A stretch of DNA of 39,174 bases from the NCBI GenBank assembly GCA_028291765.1, contig JAQGNR010000077.1, forward strand, positions 1-39,174, given 5' to 3'. Position 1 is the stretch's first letter. Each line of letters opens with the position of its first letter. Below, one piece after another: positions 25,193-35,643 of the stretch. The notes under the pieces are model-generated. The model saw only the letters and a list, made by a program, of their open reading frames with translations, did not search any database and was not told where the DNA came from. Origin of the DNA: Herbaspirillum sp. GTDB lineage: Bacteria; Pseudomonadota; Gammaproteobacteria; Burkholderiales; Burkholderiaceae_D. The translations under genes were made by a program, and so were the position numbers.

Positions 25193-27403
25193 TCAAAACG
25201 CTAAACGATAAGCCTCGCTAGTGGCTGCAAGCCGGCCGGCCAGCATGGTGACCACATAGTTATGCAGTTGCATCGCTACCGCCGGTGCATCGGTTTCCAG
25301 TTCGCGCAAATGCTGCAGCGATAGTTTGTGAACGCGCGTCGGGCTATCGGTTCGGACATCGGCGGTGCGCTGTTGCCCGGTATATAAAGACATCTCGCCC
25401 ACGATGGTGCCGCTGCCGAATGCGCGCAGCCGCACCTTTTCGTTGCCGTCCAGCGGCACGGAAATACTGACCTGGCCGTGCTCGATGAAATACATGCCGT
25501 CGCCTGTGTCCCCTTTCTGGAACAGCAAGGCGCCGGTATCGAGATTGACGGTTTGCAGCCGGGAGTAGAGGTGCTGCCAATGTTCGTCGCCGAAATGCTC
25601 GCGAAAGCCGTGTTGCCAGTCCGGCGCGCCGTGTGCGGGCGATGATTTCGCCAGTAAAACATTTTCAATCCATTCCAGCGCAGTATCGAGTGTATCGAAT
25701 TCGCGCACTGCGCCGCCAAGTTCGCAGGCACGCTCGATCGGCAGGCGCGCATTATCCGGAATGTCGGTCATGATCAGCGTGATGCCGTGCTGTTCGCATA
25801 TCTGGCGCAATTTAATGAAGCTTTGCGAAGTCGATGCATCCATGCCCTGCACGCGACGGAAATCGATCAGCACAAATTCCACCTGCGACGACAATTGTTC
25901 GCGCACGCGATTGACCATCTGGTTGGCGCTGCCGAAAAAGAGATAACCCTGCAGGCATACCCCGAAAACACGTTCGCCGTGCGCTTTGAGCAAGGCGCCG
26001 GTTTCAATGGCGCGTTCCAATCTGGAGGTGAGCGAAGCGCCGGTGAACTCCATTTTGATACAGGAAACACGACCGTAATCGACTACAAACAGCACGCAAG
26101 CGACCACGATACCCAACGCCACGCCGGTCACAAAACCCGACCAGGCAATGACGACCAGAATCAACAGGATCAGCAGGTAGTCGCTGGTGGCCAGACGCTG
26201 TCTGGCTTTCCATACCCATTCCTTTAGCAGCAAGCAACCCAGGCCTGTAAGCAATCCCACCAGCAAAGACTTCGGAATCAGCGCGACTGCATTGGAGAAA
26301 AAGCATGCGCACAACAGACATAAAAATGCCGCAATGACGCCGGAAATACGGTCGCGGCTGCCGGACTGAAAATTGAGCAGCGAGCGGCTCAGCGATTGAC
26401 TGCCGACCGCGCCGCCGAGCGCGCCGGAGATGATGTTGGCAAAGCCGGCGCTGCGCAATTCATGATTGAAGTCGACGTCGCGCCGCGTTGCCAGGCTGAT
26501 CCCGGTGGAGTTAAGCAGGATCGTGAGCGTGACGACGGTAATCATGGCGAGCAGGTCGCTATAGTGCGCGGCGATGACGCCCCAGCGCACTTCAGCCCAC
26601 GGCAGCATTGCCGGAAACTGAAAGCCGTGTAGCGTCAGCGGCTCAAACAGCCATCCCATGCTGCGCGCCTGTTGTATGCTCACGCCGCTGAGATGCAGGT
26701 TGGTAAAGAACAGGATCGTCGCCGCGATCAAGGTCAGCGGCAGCAAGGGCGGATATGCCCGTTTGAGCAGGGAGGAGCCCAGCATCACGCCGGCGATCAG
26801 GATGGATGGCAACCACACCTGCCATGGCAGATTCAGCAATTCGCGCAAGCCTGCAAGACTCAGATGATGGCCGGTCGCAATGCCGAATGCGCCGCTTAGC
26901 AGCAAATAGCCGGTGCCGGCCAAAAAGCCGCCAACGACGGGAAACGGGATGAACTGGACCAGACTGCCGCGCCGCAAAGCACCGAGGGCGGCCATGAATA
27001 TACCGGCGGCGATTGTGCTCAGCGCAACGGCCATCAGGATTGTCACCGTCGCTTGCTGCGGCGTGCTGCCCGCATTGTGCAGGTCCGCCGCAATGCCTGC
27101 AGCCATCAGCGCCAGCACCCCGGCGGAATTGGAATCGATGCCTGCCACAATAAACGGCACGGAGCTGGTCCAGGACACCAGAAATTGCATGGTAAATGCC
27201 GACAAGAGCACCAGCGGAATGCCTGCTGCCAGTAATGCGCTGCCGCCGCTGCCGAAAATCATTGCGCCGTAACTGACGGCATAGCTGAGTGAAATCAGCG
27301 CAACGATAAAGGCCGAAAGCGAGCCGCCAAGCACTTTTGAGAGGCCGGCTTGAAATTTTGACGGTTGCTGCAAACTGCTTTCATTAATCGCGGGGGTATG
27401 CAT
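25193..27403 (-). CDS. SulP-family transporter with STAS and cNMP-binding domains
   Basis: The 736-aa protein has three parts. An SLC26/SulP transporter core (about residues 20-440) has around twelve helices and includes DSNSAGVLALMAAG and GALGGAVGSQSLSRSLLN. A STAS domain (about 475-590) contains FVLIDFRRVQGMDASTSQSF. A Crp-like cyclic-nucleotide-binding domain (about 612-728) carries the phosphate cassette GEMSLYTGQQRTADV at 669-683. SulP proteins move sulfate, bicarbonate or dicarboxylates. The open frame reaches 27550, but the first 49 codons lie in spacer-like sequence, so the ATG at 27401-27403 (MHTPAINESS) is used. It follows the RND genes on the same strand by 143 nt, and the substrate is unknown. 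Confidence 0.92.
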   Translation of the reverse strand: MHTPAINESSLQQPSKFQAGLSKVLGGSLSAFIVALISLSYAVSYGAMIFGSGGSALLAAGIPLVLLSAFTMQFLVSWTSSVPFIVAGIDSNSAGVLALMAAGIAADLHNAGSTPQQATVTILMAVALSTIAAGIFMAALGALRRGSLVQFIPFPVVGGFLAGTGYLLLSGAFGIATGHHLSLAGLRELLNLPWQVWLPSILIAGVMLGSSLLKRAYPPLLPLTLIAATILFFTNLHLSGVSIQQARSMGWLFEPLTLHGFQFPAMLPWAEVRWGVIAAHYSDLLAMITVVTLTILLNSTGISLATRRDVDFNHELRSAGFANIISGALGGAVGSQSLSRSLLNFQSGSRDRISGVIAAFLCLLCACFFSNAVALIPKSLLVGLLTGLGCLLLKEWVWKARQRLATSDYLLILLILVVIAWSGFVTGVALGIVVACVLFVVDYGRVSCIKMEFTGASLTSRLERAIETGALLKAHGERVFGVCLQGYLFFGSANQMVNRVREQLSSQVEFVLIDFRRVQGMDASTSQSFIKLRQICEQHGITLIMTDIPDNARLPIERACELGGAVREFDTLDTALEWIENVLLAKSSPAHGAPDWQHGFREHFGDEHWQHLYSRLQTVNLDTGALLFQKGDTGDGMYFIEHGQVSISVPLDGNEKVRLRAFGSGTIVGEMSLYTGQQRTADVRTDSPTRVHKLSLQHLRELETDAPAVAMQLHNYVVTMLAGRLAATSEAYRLAF

Positions 27404-27546
27404 CTTTTTTGATTTTTTTCCGGTGGATGCGCGGTTATAAATAATGACACGTGAGCAGCCGGGAGTATGCCGCAAGAGTATGACGAAAATGTGACGAAAA
27501 GATAACAAACCGAAGCCGCAGAAGCGGTAGAAGCTGCAAGCGGCGA

Positions 27547-30500
27547 TCAAATCAATGCCGGCGGCTGATGCATTTCAGGTTCCGCTTTAGGCCGCTTGCG
27601 CCCCACCAGCCGCACCACCAAACGCTCAAACGAATCAACATACGTAAACACCACCGGCACAATCAATAAACTCAACGCCGTCGAGGTCAGCAGGCCGCCA
27701 ATGACCGCAGTGGCCATGGGCTGCCGGAAACTTGCATCGGCGCCCAAGCCAAGCGCGATCGGCAGCATGCCTGCAATCATCGCCACCGTCGTCATGACAA
27801 TCGGGCGGGCGCGCTTATGGCAGGCATCAATCAAGGCATCCTGCAAAGACAAGCCACGCTCGTGGATGCCGACGACCGCATATTCGACCAGCAGAATCGA
27901 GTTCTTGGTCACAATCCCCATCAGCATGACCAGGCCGATCATGGCCGGGATATCGAGCTCGCTGTGCGCCGCCAAGAGCGCTACGAAGGCGCCGCCGAGC
28001 GAGAGCGGAATCGCCGAGAGAATGGTGATCGGCTGCAGGAAATCCTTGAACAGCAATGTCAGCACGCAATACACGCATAACACGCCGATGATGATCGCCA
28101 TGCCGAATCCCGATGCCAGCTCGGCCGCGATTTCGGCATCGCCGGTCTGGATCAATCGCACGCTCGATGGCAGCGCTTTGACCGCCGGCAGCGCGCTGGC
28201 CGCGGCGAGCGCCGCGCCGAGCGGCATGCCGCCCAGATCTGCGTTGACGGTGACGTAGCGGTGACGGTCGTAGCGGCTGATTTGCGAAGGACCGCTTTCG
28301 ACCGACAGGCTGGCGACGCTGGAAAGCGGCACCAGGCCGTTGCGTCCATTGACGCGCATGTTGGCCAGCGTGTCGATGTTCTGCCGGGCCGCATCGGCGA
28401 TGCGCACGCGCATATAGACCTGCCGATTGTCGAGATTGAGCCGCGCGACATTCGCATCGAAATCGCCGCTGGTGGCGATGCGCACCACGGTGCCGATGGC
28501 CGCTGTGGTGACGCCGCGTTCGGCAGCGCGCTCAAGGTCGGGACGGATGATAATTTCGGGCCGTTCAAGGCTGGCCGTTGAATTGATATTGGACAAGCGG
28601 CCGACGCCGCGCAGTTCGCGCTCCAGCAACTGCGCGCTGTGTTTGAGCGCCTCGGCGTTGTCGCCGGCAAGAATCAATTGCATCTTTTCGCCGATGCCGC
28701 CGCTGCCCACGGTGAAGCGGGCGCCGGGCACGCCGATTAATTTCTTGCGGATCGCGGTCTCGATGGCGACTTGCTTGTCGCGTTCGCCGCGTGGCTTCAG
28801 CGTCAGGATCAGCGCGCCCTTGCGCACTTCGCCCGCCTGCCGCACGCCGTCGCCTGCCAGCAATGCATCGCCGATCGTGGTGAACACGTTCTGGATGCCG
28901 GCGACATCGGCCAGCGCAGCCCGCGCGGCTTCGGTAACGGCAAACGTATTCGCGACGGAGCTGCCGGGCGGCAATTCGATATTGATCGTGGTGAATCCGC
29001 GGTCGGCCGGCGGCACCAGTCCGGACGGAATCAAGGGCACCAGCGCCACCGAGGCCGCGAAGAACAAGGCGCCGGCGGCGGCGCTGGTCTTGCGATGCGT
29101 CAGGCACCAGGCCACGGCGGACAGATACCAGAGCATGACGCGGCCATCCTCGCGTTCTTTGGCCGGCCGCGTTTTGAGCAGATAGGCCGCCATCATCGGC
29201 GTCAACAGCCGCGCCACCAGCAAAGAAGCGAGCACCGCGATCACCGCGGTCCAGCCGAACTGCCTGAAGAACAGGCCGGGCACGCCGCTCATCATCGCCG
29301 TCGGCAGAAATACCACCACCAGGCTCATCGTAGTGGCGATCACGGCCAGTGCGATTTCGGTGACGGCATCGGTGGCCGCTTGCATGATCGGTTTTCCCAT
29401 GTGGCCGTGACGTTCGATGTTTTCAATCTCGACAATCGCATCGTCGACCAGGATGCCGACGATCACCGCCAGCGCCAGCAAGGTCAAGGTGTTGAGCGAA
29501 TAGCCCAGCCAGGACATGGCGGCAAAGGTCGGCAGAATGGATAAGGGCAGGGCGGCGGCGGAAACCAGTGTGGCGCGCCAGTCCCGCAAAAAGGCCCAGA
29601 CCACCAGCACGGCCAGCAGCGCGCCTTCATACAGCATGTCCATCGAGCCTTTGTATTGCTCCAGCGTGTAGCCGACGGTGCCGGAGATGGCGGTAAAGCT
29701 GAGCGAGGTATCGTCGCGCTTCAAGCGATCCAGTACCTGCCTGACGTTCTGGGCAATCAGCGTTTCATCGAAACCCTTGGCGCGATAAATCTTGAAGCCG
29801 ACCACCGGCTTGCCGTCGAGCAGCGCCATCTGGGTGCGCTCGGCGATGCCGTCATGGACGCTCGCCAATTGGTCGAGCCGCACTTCGCGGCCATTCGCCA
29901 ATGCGATCGGGAAGGCCGCCAGATCGGCCGCCTGGCGCACCGTCGCGACGGTGCGCACCGATTGCTCGGCTAGTCCCAGTTGTCCGCGCCCGCCGGAAGA
30001 TTCCTGCTGCACCTGGCGCAGCGCGAGCGAGACTTCGGCTGCAGTAACGCCGAGCGCGGTCAAACGCACCGGATCGACTTCAATACGGACTTCGCGTTGC
30101 ACGCCGCCGACCCGTTCGAAGCGCGCCACGCCGGGCACGCCGAGCACGGTCTTGGCCAGCGTATCGTCGACATACCACGACAGCGCTTCTTCATCCATGT
30201 GTGAAGAAGTGGTCGAATACATCAGCATGGCTTCGCCGGCGGAGGTGACCGAGGTGACCGTGGGCTGTTGCAGATCGGTGGGAAGATCGGAGCGCACGCT
30301 ATCGACGGCGTTCTTGGTTTGAATCAAGGCATCGGAAAGATTTTTTTCGAGTTCGAACTGGACCGAGATCGACACCTTGCCGTCGGTGACGGTGGTGTAG
30401 AGATGCTTCAGGCCAGATAGCGTGGCCAGCGAATCTTCCACTTTGCGCGCGACCTCGGTTTCAAGCTGCGCCGGCGCCGCGCCGGGCTGGACCAGCATCA

Positions 30501-30639
30501 CGTTGATGGTCGGCAGATCGATATCCGGCATGTTCTGAACCGGCAACTCGTGAAAGCCCCAGATGCCCGCGAGTGTGAGCAGCACAAACAGCAGTATCGC
30601 CGGAATGGGATTGCGAATGGACCAGGTAGCGAAATTCAT
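27547..30639 (-). CDS. RND efflux pump, inner-membrane permease (AcrB/MexB-like)
   Basis: The 1030-aa protein is the proton-driven inner-membrane component of a tripartite efflux pump. It begins NFATWSIRNPIPAILLFVLL and has twelve helices with two large periplasmic loops. The proton-relay residues are present: Asp399-Asp400 in GILVDDAIVEIENIERH, and a lysine near 912 in GIVTKNSILLVEYAV. The overall pattern is hydrophobe/amphiphile (HAE)-like rather than metal-exporting. An open frame extends to 30834 but overlaps the adaptor gene, so the ATG at 30637-30639 is used, 4 nt past the adaptor stop. The outer-membrane channel is encoded separately at 34010-35482. Confidence 0.96.
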   Translation of the reverse strand: MNFATWSIRNPIPAILLFVLLTLAGIWGFHELPVQNMPDIDLPTINVMLVQPGAAPAQLETEVARKVEDSLATLSGLKHLYTTVTDGKVSISVQFELEKNLSDALIQTKNAVDSVRSDLPTDLQQPTVTSVTSAGEAMLMYSTTSSHMDEEALSWYVDDTLAKTVLGVPGVARFERVGGVQREVRIEVDPVRLTALGVTAAEVSLALRQVQQESSGGRGQLGLAEQSVRTVATVRQAADLAAFPIALANGREVRLDQLASVHDGIAERTQMALLDGKPVVGFKIYRAKGFDETLIAQNVRQVLDRLKRDDTSLSFTAISGTVGYTLEQYKGSMDMLYEGALLAVLVVWAFLRDWRATLVSAAALPLSILPTFAAMSWLGYSLNTLTLLALAVIVGILVDDAIVEIENIERHGHMGKPIMQAATDAVTEIALAVIATTMSLVVVFLPTAMMSGVPGLFFRQFGWTAVIAVLASLLVARLLTPMMAAYLLKTRPAKEREDGRVMLWYLSAVAWCLTHRKTSAAAGALFFAASVALVPLIPSGLVPPADRGFTTINIELPPGSSVANTFAVTEAARAALADVAGIQNVFTTIGDALLAGDGVRQAGEVRKGALILTLKPRGERDKQVAIETAIRKKLIGVPGARFTVGSGGIGEKMQLILAGDNAEALKHSAQLLERELRGVGRLSNINSTASLERPEIIIRPDLERAAERGVTTAAIGTVVRIATSGDFDANVARLNLDNRQVYMRVRIADAARQNIDTLANMRVNGRNGLVPLSSVASLSVESGPSQISRYDRHRYVTVNADLGGMPLGAALAAASALPAVKALPSSVRLIQTGDAEIAAELASGFGMAIIIGVLCVYCVLTLLFKDFLQPITILSAIPLSLGGAFVALLAAHSELDIPAMIGLVMLMGIVTKNSILLVEYAVVGIHERGLSLQDALIDACHKRARPIVMTTVAMIAGMLPIALGLGADASFRQPMATAVIGGLLTSTALSLLIVPVVFTYVDSFERLVVRLVGRKRPKAEPEMHQPPALI

Positions 30640-30643
30640 GGCG

Positions 30644-31837
30644 TCAGTTCTTTGCCGTGGTCGAGGCAGGCGCAGCGGCAGAGGTAAACGCGGCGGTAGG
30701 TACAGCGGTAGTAACAGCCGCAGCCGCAGCCGCAGCCGTATCGGCCAGACGCACCACATCACCCTCGTTGAGGAAACCTGCGCCTTGCACCACAATCCGG
30801 TCGGCGCTGGTGAGGCCTTGCACAATCTCGGCATCGGCGCCGGCGCGGCGGCCGACGGTCACGGCCTGCAAGCTTACTTTCGGCGTAGCGCTGCCATCGG
30901 CCAGTTTCAGTACATAGCTGCGGCCGTCGCGAATCACCACGCTTTGCGCCGGGACCACCAGCGCCGGGCTTTGTCCCAGCACGATAAGGCCGCTGGCATA
31001 CATGCCGGCACGCGCTTGGCTGCCCGCATCGAGATCGGCATAGACCAGGCCCAGGCGCGATTGGGTATCCAGCGAGGGCGCGCTTTGACGTACTTTGGCG
31101 CCGGCCTTGCTGCCGTCAGGCAGGGTCAGGGCGATATGTTGTCCGATCTCGATATGGGTCAGCTGCGCTGCCGTGAGTTCGCCGCGCCACTCCAGGCGAT
31201 TGCGGCGGATCAGCCGAAACAATTCCTGTCCGACCGGCGCCACCGCGCCCAATGTTGCGGTGCGGGCGCTGATGACGCCATCATCGGGCGCCACCACTTT
31301 GGTATAGCGCAGTTGCAATTGTTTGGAGGCGAGCTGTGCGCGGGCAGTCTTGGCCTGGGTCACGAACTGCAGCACATCCTGATCGCTGATGCCGCCGCTG
31401 CCTTGCAAGGCAAGCATGCGTTGGCGATTGGCTTCGGCCTGATCCAGATTAGCTTGCAACAGCGTCTGATCGGCCAATAGCAGCGCCGGATCGAGTTGCG
31501 CCAGTATCTGGCCTTTTTTGACTTGATCGCCGACATTGACGCGCACGGCGATTAATTGATAGCCGCCGATCTGGGTGCCGATGCTGGCTTCCTGCCAGGG
31601 GGCGATGGCGCCGGAGGTCTCAAGCGTTGTCGGCAAGATGATGCGGTGCGGCATTGCGCTGGTAACGGTCAGTGCGGGCGCCGGTGGCGTGGCCTTTGCA
31701 GCCGAGCCGGCGTCGTGCAGCATGACGAACCCGCCGATGCCGAGCGCGAGGATGAGGGCAATCGCCAGTGCGCCATACACGAAGCGCAGGTTTGACTTGC
31801 CGGCGGTGGAGTCGATCAGAGGAGGGCGAGAAGGCAT
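30644..31837 (-). CDS. RND efflux pump periplasmic adaptor (MFP/HlyD family)
   Basis: The 397-aa protein links the RND permease to the outer-membrane channel. It has an N-terminal membrane anchor (about residues 18-40, FVYGALAIALILALGIGGFV) and no lipobox. A lipoyl/biotinyl-like half follows (IGTQIGGYQLIAVRVNVGDQVKKGQILAQLD), then an alpha-helical hairpin (LLADQTLLQANLDQAEANRQRML...), the second lipoyl half (YTKVVAPDDGVISARTATLG), and beta-barrel and membrane-proximal domains. The C-terminus is an Ala-rich tail encoded partly by a GCAGCC repeat (around 30718-30738). It is co-transcribed with the permease gene. It faces away from oxc across a 346-nt gap that holds the shared oxc/frc-type operator. 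Confidence 0.94.
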   Translation of the reverse strand: MPSRPPLIDSTAGKSNLRFVYGALAIALILALGIGGFVMLHDAGSAAKATPPAPALTVTSAMPHRIILPTTLETSGAIAPWQEASIGTQIGGYQLIAVRVNVGDQVKKGQILAQLDPALLLADQTLLQANLDQAEANRQRMLALQGSGGISDQDVLQFVTQAKTARAQLASKQLQLRYTKVVAPDDGVISARTATLGAVAPVGQELFRLIRRNRLEWRGELTAAQLTHIEIGQHIALTLPDGSKAGAKVRQSAPSLDTQSRLGLVYADLDAGSQARAGMYASGLIVLGQSPALVVPAQSVVIRDGRSYVLKLADGSATPKVSLQAVTVGRRAGADAEIVQGLTSADRIVVQGAGFLNEGDVVRLADTAAAAAAAVTTAVPTAAFTSAAAPASTTAKN

Positions 31838-32183
31838 GCTTTTTTTATTGGTAAGGGATGCGAATCAGGCAAGTATCAGGCAACATTGCAAGCAACGCCG
31901 CAGGCAACCTTGCCAACGGCTGGCTTTAGTGGCGATACTAGCAAAAAGAGGGGAAAATCAGGTTGGCTATCATGCGATGAAAATTGACCGTGGTCAATGA
32001 TGCAAGCGCGACCAAATCGATATGATAGGGGCCCACTTAAGTAGCGTCGCGCTGCGCTGCGCGCGTGTTTAATGGGAAAGCTTGCCTTTCAAGTATGAAA
32101 ATGGCCGCAAAAAGCGCGGTGTTTTATTGGCAAGTACCGGGACCAACTCGGCCTCAATCGAAACTTACGAAGAGAATATCACT
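31838..32183. other. Divergent control region of the RND adaptor gene and oxc
   Basis: These 346 nt contain the palindromic element and TATGAT box of oxc (31978-32026) and about 150 nt of predicted oxc leader, which includes the GC-rich hairpin CGCGC-N6-GCGCG at about 32049-32064. An open frame from a TTG at 32082 joins oxc in frame, but Oxc homology starts at the ATG at 32184. I found no separate gene. Confidence 0.65.
31978..32026 (+). promoter_or_regulatory. oxc promoter with palindromic activator-like site
   Basis: The core TTGACC-GT-GGTCAA spans 31984-31997. The 23-nt region 31978-32000 differs at one base from that upstream of frc. A -10 box TATGAT lies at 32021-32026, starting 37 nt after the core begins, and there is no good -35. 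If the transcript starts near 32033, the site is centred near -42, the usual place of a class II activator such as the CRP/FNR group, whose TTGAN-N4-NTCAA half-site architecture it resembles. The regulator is not known. Confidence 0.75.
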
Positions 32184-33893
32184 ATGAAAAACGACATTCA
32201 AGCAGCAGCGGGCGTCGAACTGACTGACGGCTTCCATCTTCTGATGGATGCGCTGGAAATGAACGGCATCACGAACATATACGGTCTGCTGGGCATCCCG
32301 GTGACCGAGGTTGGCCGCATTTGGCAAGCACGCGGCAATAAATTTTTCAGTTTCCGTAATGAACAAAACGCTGGCTACGCAGCGTCGGTCGCTGGTTATC
32401 TGACGAAAAAGCCCGGTATTTGCCTGACTGTGTCCGCGCCTGGCTTTTTGAACGGCCTGACCGCACTGGCAAACGCCACCACCAACTGCTTCCCGATGAT
32501 CATGATTTCCGGTTCGTCGGAACGCGAAATTGTCGACCTGCAGCAGGGCGACTATGAAGAGATGGATCAGCTGAACATCGCGCGTCCGCATTGCAAGGCT
32601 TCCTTCCGTATCAACCGTGTCGAAGACATCGGCGTAGCGGTTGCCCGCGCAATACGTACTGCGTTGTCCGGCCGTCCAGGCGGTGTCTATCTGGACATCC
32701 CGGCGCGTCTGTTCAGCACCACAATGCCTGCCGAAGAAGGCAAGAAAACAGTGTTCGTTCCTGTCGATCCGGCACCGGCGCAAATTCCTGGCCCTGACGC
32801 AGTGCAACGCGCAGTGGACCTGATCAAGGGCGCCAAGAAGCCATTGATTCTGTTGGGCAAAGGCGCGGCTTACGCGCAATGCGACGCCGATATCAAGGCA
32901 CTGATCGAAGAAACCGGTATTCCTTTCACACCAATGTCGATGGCCAAAGGCCTGGTTTCCGATACGCACCCACAAAGCGGCGCTGCTGCTCGTTCGATGA
33001 TTCTGCAAGAGTCCGACGTTGTTGTCCTGATCGGCGCGCGTTTGAACTGGTTGTTGTCGCATGGCAAGGGCAAAACTTGGGGCAGCAGCCCGAAGAAATT
33101 CGTTCAAATCGATATTCAAGCCAACGAAATGGACAGCAATGTCCCTATCGCTGCGCCGCTGGTTGGCGACGTCCAATCTTGCGTCAACGCATTGCGCGCT
33201 GGCCTGAAGGGCATGACCAAGCCGACCGAATGGATGAGCGCCGTTGCTGAGCGCGCAGCCGGCAGCCGCGACAAACTGGCCGTCAAGCTGACTACCCAGA
33301 CCCCTGTGATGAACTATCACAATTCGCTGGGCGCAATCCGCGACGTGCTGAAAAACTACCCGGACATCACGCTGGTCAATGAAGGCGCAAACGCGCTGGA
33401 TAACGCGCGTATGGTCATCGATCAATACCTGCCGCGCAAGCGTGTCGACACCGGCACCTGGGGTGTCATGGGCGTGGGTATGGGCTCGGCTGTTGCCGCA
33501 GCGGTTGAAACCGGCAAGCCAGTTGTTGCGATTTGCGGCGACAGTGCATTCGGCTTCAGCGCGATGGAATTCGAAACCATCACCCGTTACAACCTGCCTG
33601 TTACCGTGATCATCATGAACAACGGCGGTATCTATCGTGGTGACGAAGCGAGCCCTGCGCATCAGTTCACATGCATGTCGTTCAATCCGAATACCCGTTA
33701 TGACCAGCTCGGTATTTCCCTCGGTGGTGAAGGCGTTAGAGTCACCACTTCGGCAGAACTGGCCAAGGCGCTGGAAGATTCGATCAAATCCGGCAAGTCA
33801 ACGCTGATCGATGCCATCATCGATCCAGCTGCGGGCGTTGAATCGGGCCGTATCGGCAATCTGAATATTGTCAGCTCGATCGGCAAGAAGTAA
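32184..33893 (+). CDS. oxc: Oxalyl-CoA decarboxylase
   Basis: Oxc is the thiamine-diphosphate enzyme that converts oxalyl-CoA to formyl-CoA and CO2, the central step of oxalate breakdown. The 569-aa length equals that of the Oxalobacter enzyme (568), and the sequence follows it closely. Features include [16 protein letters not shown], the catalytic-glutamate region [16 protein letters not shown] with Glu60, [21 protein letters not shown], and the ThDP/Mg site from GDSAFGF at about 452 to [15 protein letters not shown] lies about 9 nt before the ATG at 32184. It has its own promoter and a strong terminator, so it is monocistronic. Its partner frc lies 1.9 kb downstream, beyond the channel gene on the other strand. 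Confidence 0.97.
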   Translation: MKNDIQAAAGVELTDGFHLLMDALEMNGITNIYGLLGIPVTEVGRIWQARGNKFFSFRNEQNAGYAASVAGYLTKKPGICLTVSAPGFLNGLTALANATTNCFPMIMISGSSEREIVDLQQGDYEEMDQLNIARPHCKASFRINRVEDIGVAVARAIRTALSGRPGGVYLDIPARLFSTTMPAEEGKKTVFVPVDPAPAQIPGPDAVQRAVDLIKGAKKPLILLGKGAAYAQCDADIKALIEETGIPFTPMSMAKGLVSDTHPQSGAAARSMILQESDVVVLIGARLNWLLSHGKGKTWGSSPKKFVQIDIQANEMDSNVPIAAPLVGDVQSCVNALRAGLKGMTKPTEWMSAVAERAAGSRDKLAVKLTTQTPVMNYHNSLGAIRDVLKNYPDITLVNEGANALDNARMVIDQYLPRKRVDTGTWGVMGVGMGSAVAAAVETGKPVVAICGDSAFGFSAMEFETITRYNLPVTVIIMNNGGIYRGDEASPAHQFTCMSFNPNTRYDQLGISLGGEGVRVTTSAELAKALEDSIKSGKSTLIDAIIDPAAGVESGRIGNLNIVSSIGKK

Positions 33894-33943
33894 TCAGGTA
33901 ATTAATTTCCCGTGGCGCAAGCTGCGGGAAGTAAGTTGTTCAG

Positions 33944-33984
33944 AGTCTGGCGCATTCCGGTAACGGGATGCGCCAGACTTTTTT
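33944..33984 (+). terminator. Terminator of oxc
   Basis: A 12-bp perfect stem (33944-33955 with 33968-33979) continues as CCG/CGG around a GTAA tetraloop. It is followed by six T (33979-33984), starting 51 nt past the oxc stop. Confidence 0.95.
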
Positions 33985-34009
33985 GCATTATGCGTTGCTT
34001 ATGTGTTGC

Positions 34010-35482
34010 TTATGCGTCGCCTGATGCGTTGCCTGATGCACGCATCAGATCGACCCAGGCCTGGGCGCGGTCGCGGGCGGCAGCGATCGCGCTTTCCTGG
34101 GCGGTGTTGTACAGGCGTCGCGTGTCTTCAAGTTCGAAGCGGCTGATCGCACCGGCTTTCCAGCGTGCTTCGTTGGCGCGCAAGCCAAAATGCGCGGCCG
34201 CAGTTGCCTGCTGCGATGTGATTACGCGTTGTTCCGCCGATTGCTGTGCGGCGAGCGCATCTTCGATGTTTTGCACCGTGGTGCGCAGCGTCGAGCGCAA
34301 GCTTGCGACGGCTTGCCGGTAGCGTGCTTCGGCGCCGCGCACATTGGCTGCGCCGCTGCCGCCGTCGAACAACGGCGCGCTCAGATTGGCGCCGACCGAC
34401 CAGGTATCGAAATGCGCCGATTGGCCGAAGGCCGACAGCCATTGTCCGGTCAGCATGGCGGCCAGATTGATTTGCGGCAGGCGATTGGCGCGCGCCACGC
34501 CGATCTCGGCCCAACTTGCTGCGGCTTCGCGTTCGGCCGAAATGATGCTCGGATGACCCAGCAGAACCTTGGCCGGCAGGGCCGCTTGAAAGGGCGGCGG
34601 CACTGGCATCAGCAGATCGATATCTGTTGTGCCGATGGTTGTAGACGATGCTGGTTCTTGAGAGTAGGCCAGCGGCCGCGTCACCCATTCGCGCACGCCG
34701 GCGGCATCGAGTCCGCTGAGCGCTACCAACGCATCGACCGTGCGGGTGCATTGTTCTTGTTGGCTGATGCGATTGGTGCGGGCATTGGCCTGATTGCTGC
34801 TGGCATTGGCTTCATCAACCGGCGCTACATTGCCGACGGCAAGGCGGCGGCGCATCAGGTCCAGTTCGGTATCGCGCGAGGCGATATCTGCGTCGCGGAT
34901 CCGCAATGAATAATTACAGGCGCGCAAGGTGAGTACGCCATCGGCGATTTGCGCGGCCAGCGAGAGGCGCGCGCCTTGTGCATCGGCATCGCGCGCATCG
35001 AGCCGGCGGCGCGCGGCCTCGGACGATTCGCGCAGACGGCCCCATAGATCGAGTTCCCAACTGAAACTGGGACCGATCGAAGCGGAGTTTGTGAGTAGGG
35101 TAAACGGCGGATTGACCGAGGCGATGTTCTGGCTGCTGGCGCGCGCGGCACTGGCGCTGAGGCGGGCTTGCGGCAGTTGTTGCGCCTGGTTCACGCCGAG
35201 CGTCGCGCGCGCTTCATCGATGCGCGCGACCGCTTGCGCCAGCGTCGGTTGATCGGCATAGGCGGCATCGATCAAAGCGTCAATCGCCGGGTCGTGCAAT
35301 TGTTTCCACCAGGATGTATTTAAGTTTGAGGTGCTCGCGCTGCCGTCGGATGGCGTTGCAGCGCCGGCATTGGCCCATGACGCCGGCAATGCCAGCGCAG
35401 GCCGTTGATAATCCGGTTGCGTGCTGCATGCAGCGAGCCACAGAGCGCTGGCCAGCAGCGCTGCCCGGCTCAAAATGACCAT
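34010..35482 (-). CDS. RND efflux outer-membrane channel lipoprotein (NodT/OprM family)
   Basis: This outer-membrane exit duct of 490 aa is a TolC-like trimer subunit. A lipoprotein signal is present, with lipobox LAAC (Cys19 counted from the ATG at 35482, Cys27 from the ATG at 35506). Two repeated helical halves follow with SWWKQLHDPAIDALIDAAYADQPTLAQAVARI and, in the second half, LLGHPSIISAEREAAASWAEIGVARANRLPQI. The 35482 start is favoured by GGAAA 7 nt upstream. The 35506 start has no ribosome-binding site but would add positive charges to the signal peptide. It is transcribed away from frc and is separated from its presumed pump partners by oxc. Confidence 0.92.
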   Translation of the reverse strand: MVILSRAALLASALWLAACSTQPDYQRPALALPASWANAGAATPSDGSASTSNLNTSWWKQLHDPAIDALIDAAYADQPTLAQAVARIDEARATLGVNQAQQLPQARLSASAARASSQNIASVNPPFTLLTNSASIGPSFSWELDLWGRLRESSEAARRRLDARDADAQGARLSLAAQIADGVLTLRACNYSLRIRDADIASRDTELDLMRRRLAVGNVAPVDEANASSNQANARTNRISQQEQCTRTVDALVALSGLDAAGVREWVTRPLAYSQEPASSTTIGTTDIDLLMPVPPPFQAALPAKVLLGHPSIISAEREAAASWAEIGVARANRLPQINLAAMLTGQWLSAFGQSAHFDTWSVGANLSAPLFDGGSGAANVRGAEARYRQAVASLRSTLRTTVQNIEDALAAQQSAEQRVITSQQATAAAHFGLRANEARWKAGAISRFELEDTRRLYNTAQESAIAAARDRAQAWVDLMRASGNASGDA

Positions 35483-35643
35483 GGTGATTTTCCGTGATGA
35501 AGACATGTGAATGCGTTTTCGCGTTTCGATTAGGGTGCAACTATTTTGTAGTTTCGGAGTATATATGCACTACCGGCAGCGAGGCCTGCATCGACAAAAG
35601 CGTCGAATTGAGCGCACAATTTGTCATGCAGTCGGTGATCCGG

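Noticed and set aside
32154-33662. 502-codon minus-strand open frame opposite oxc
   Set aside because: This is antisense to the well-conserved oxc gene, with an arginine/histidine-rich composition typical of a shadow frame.
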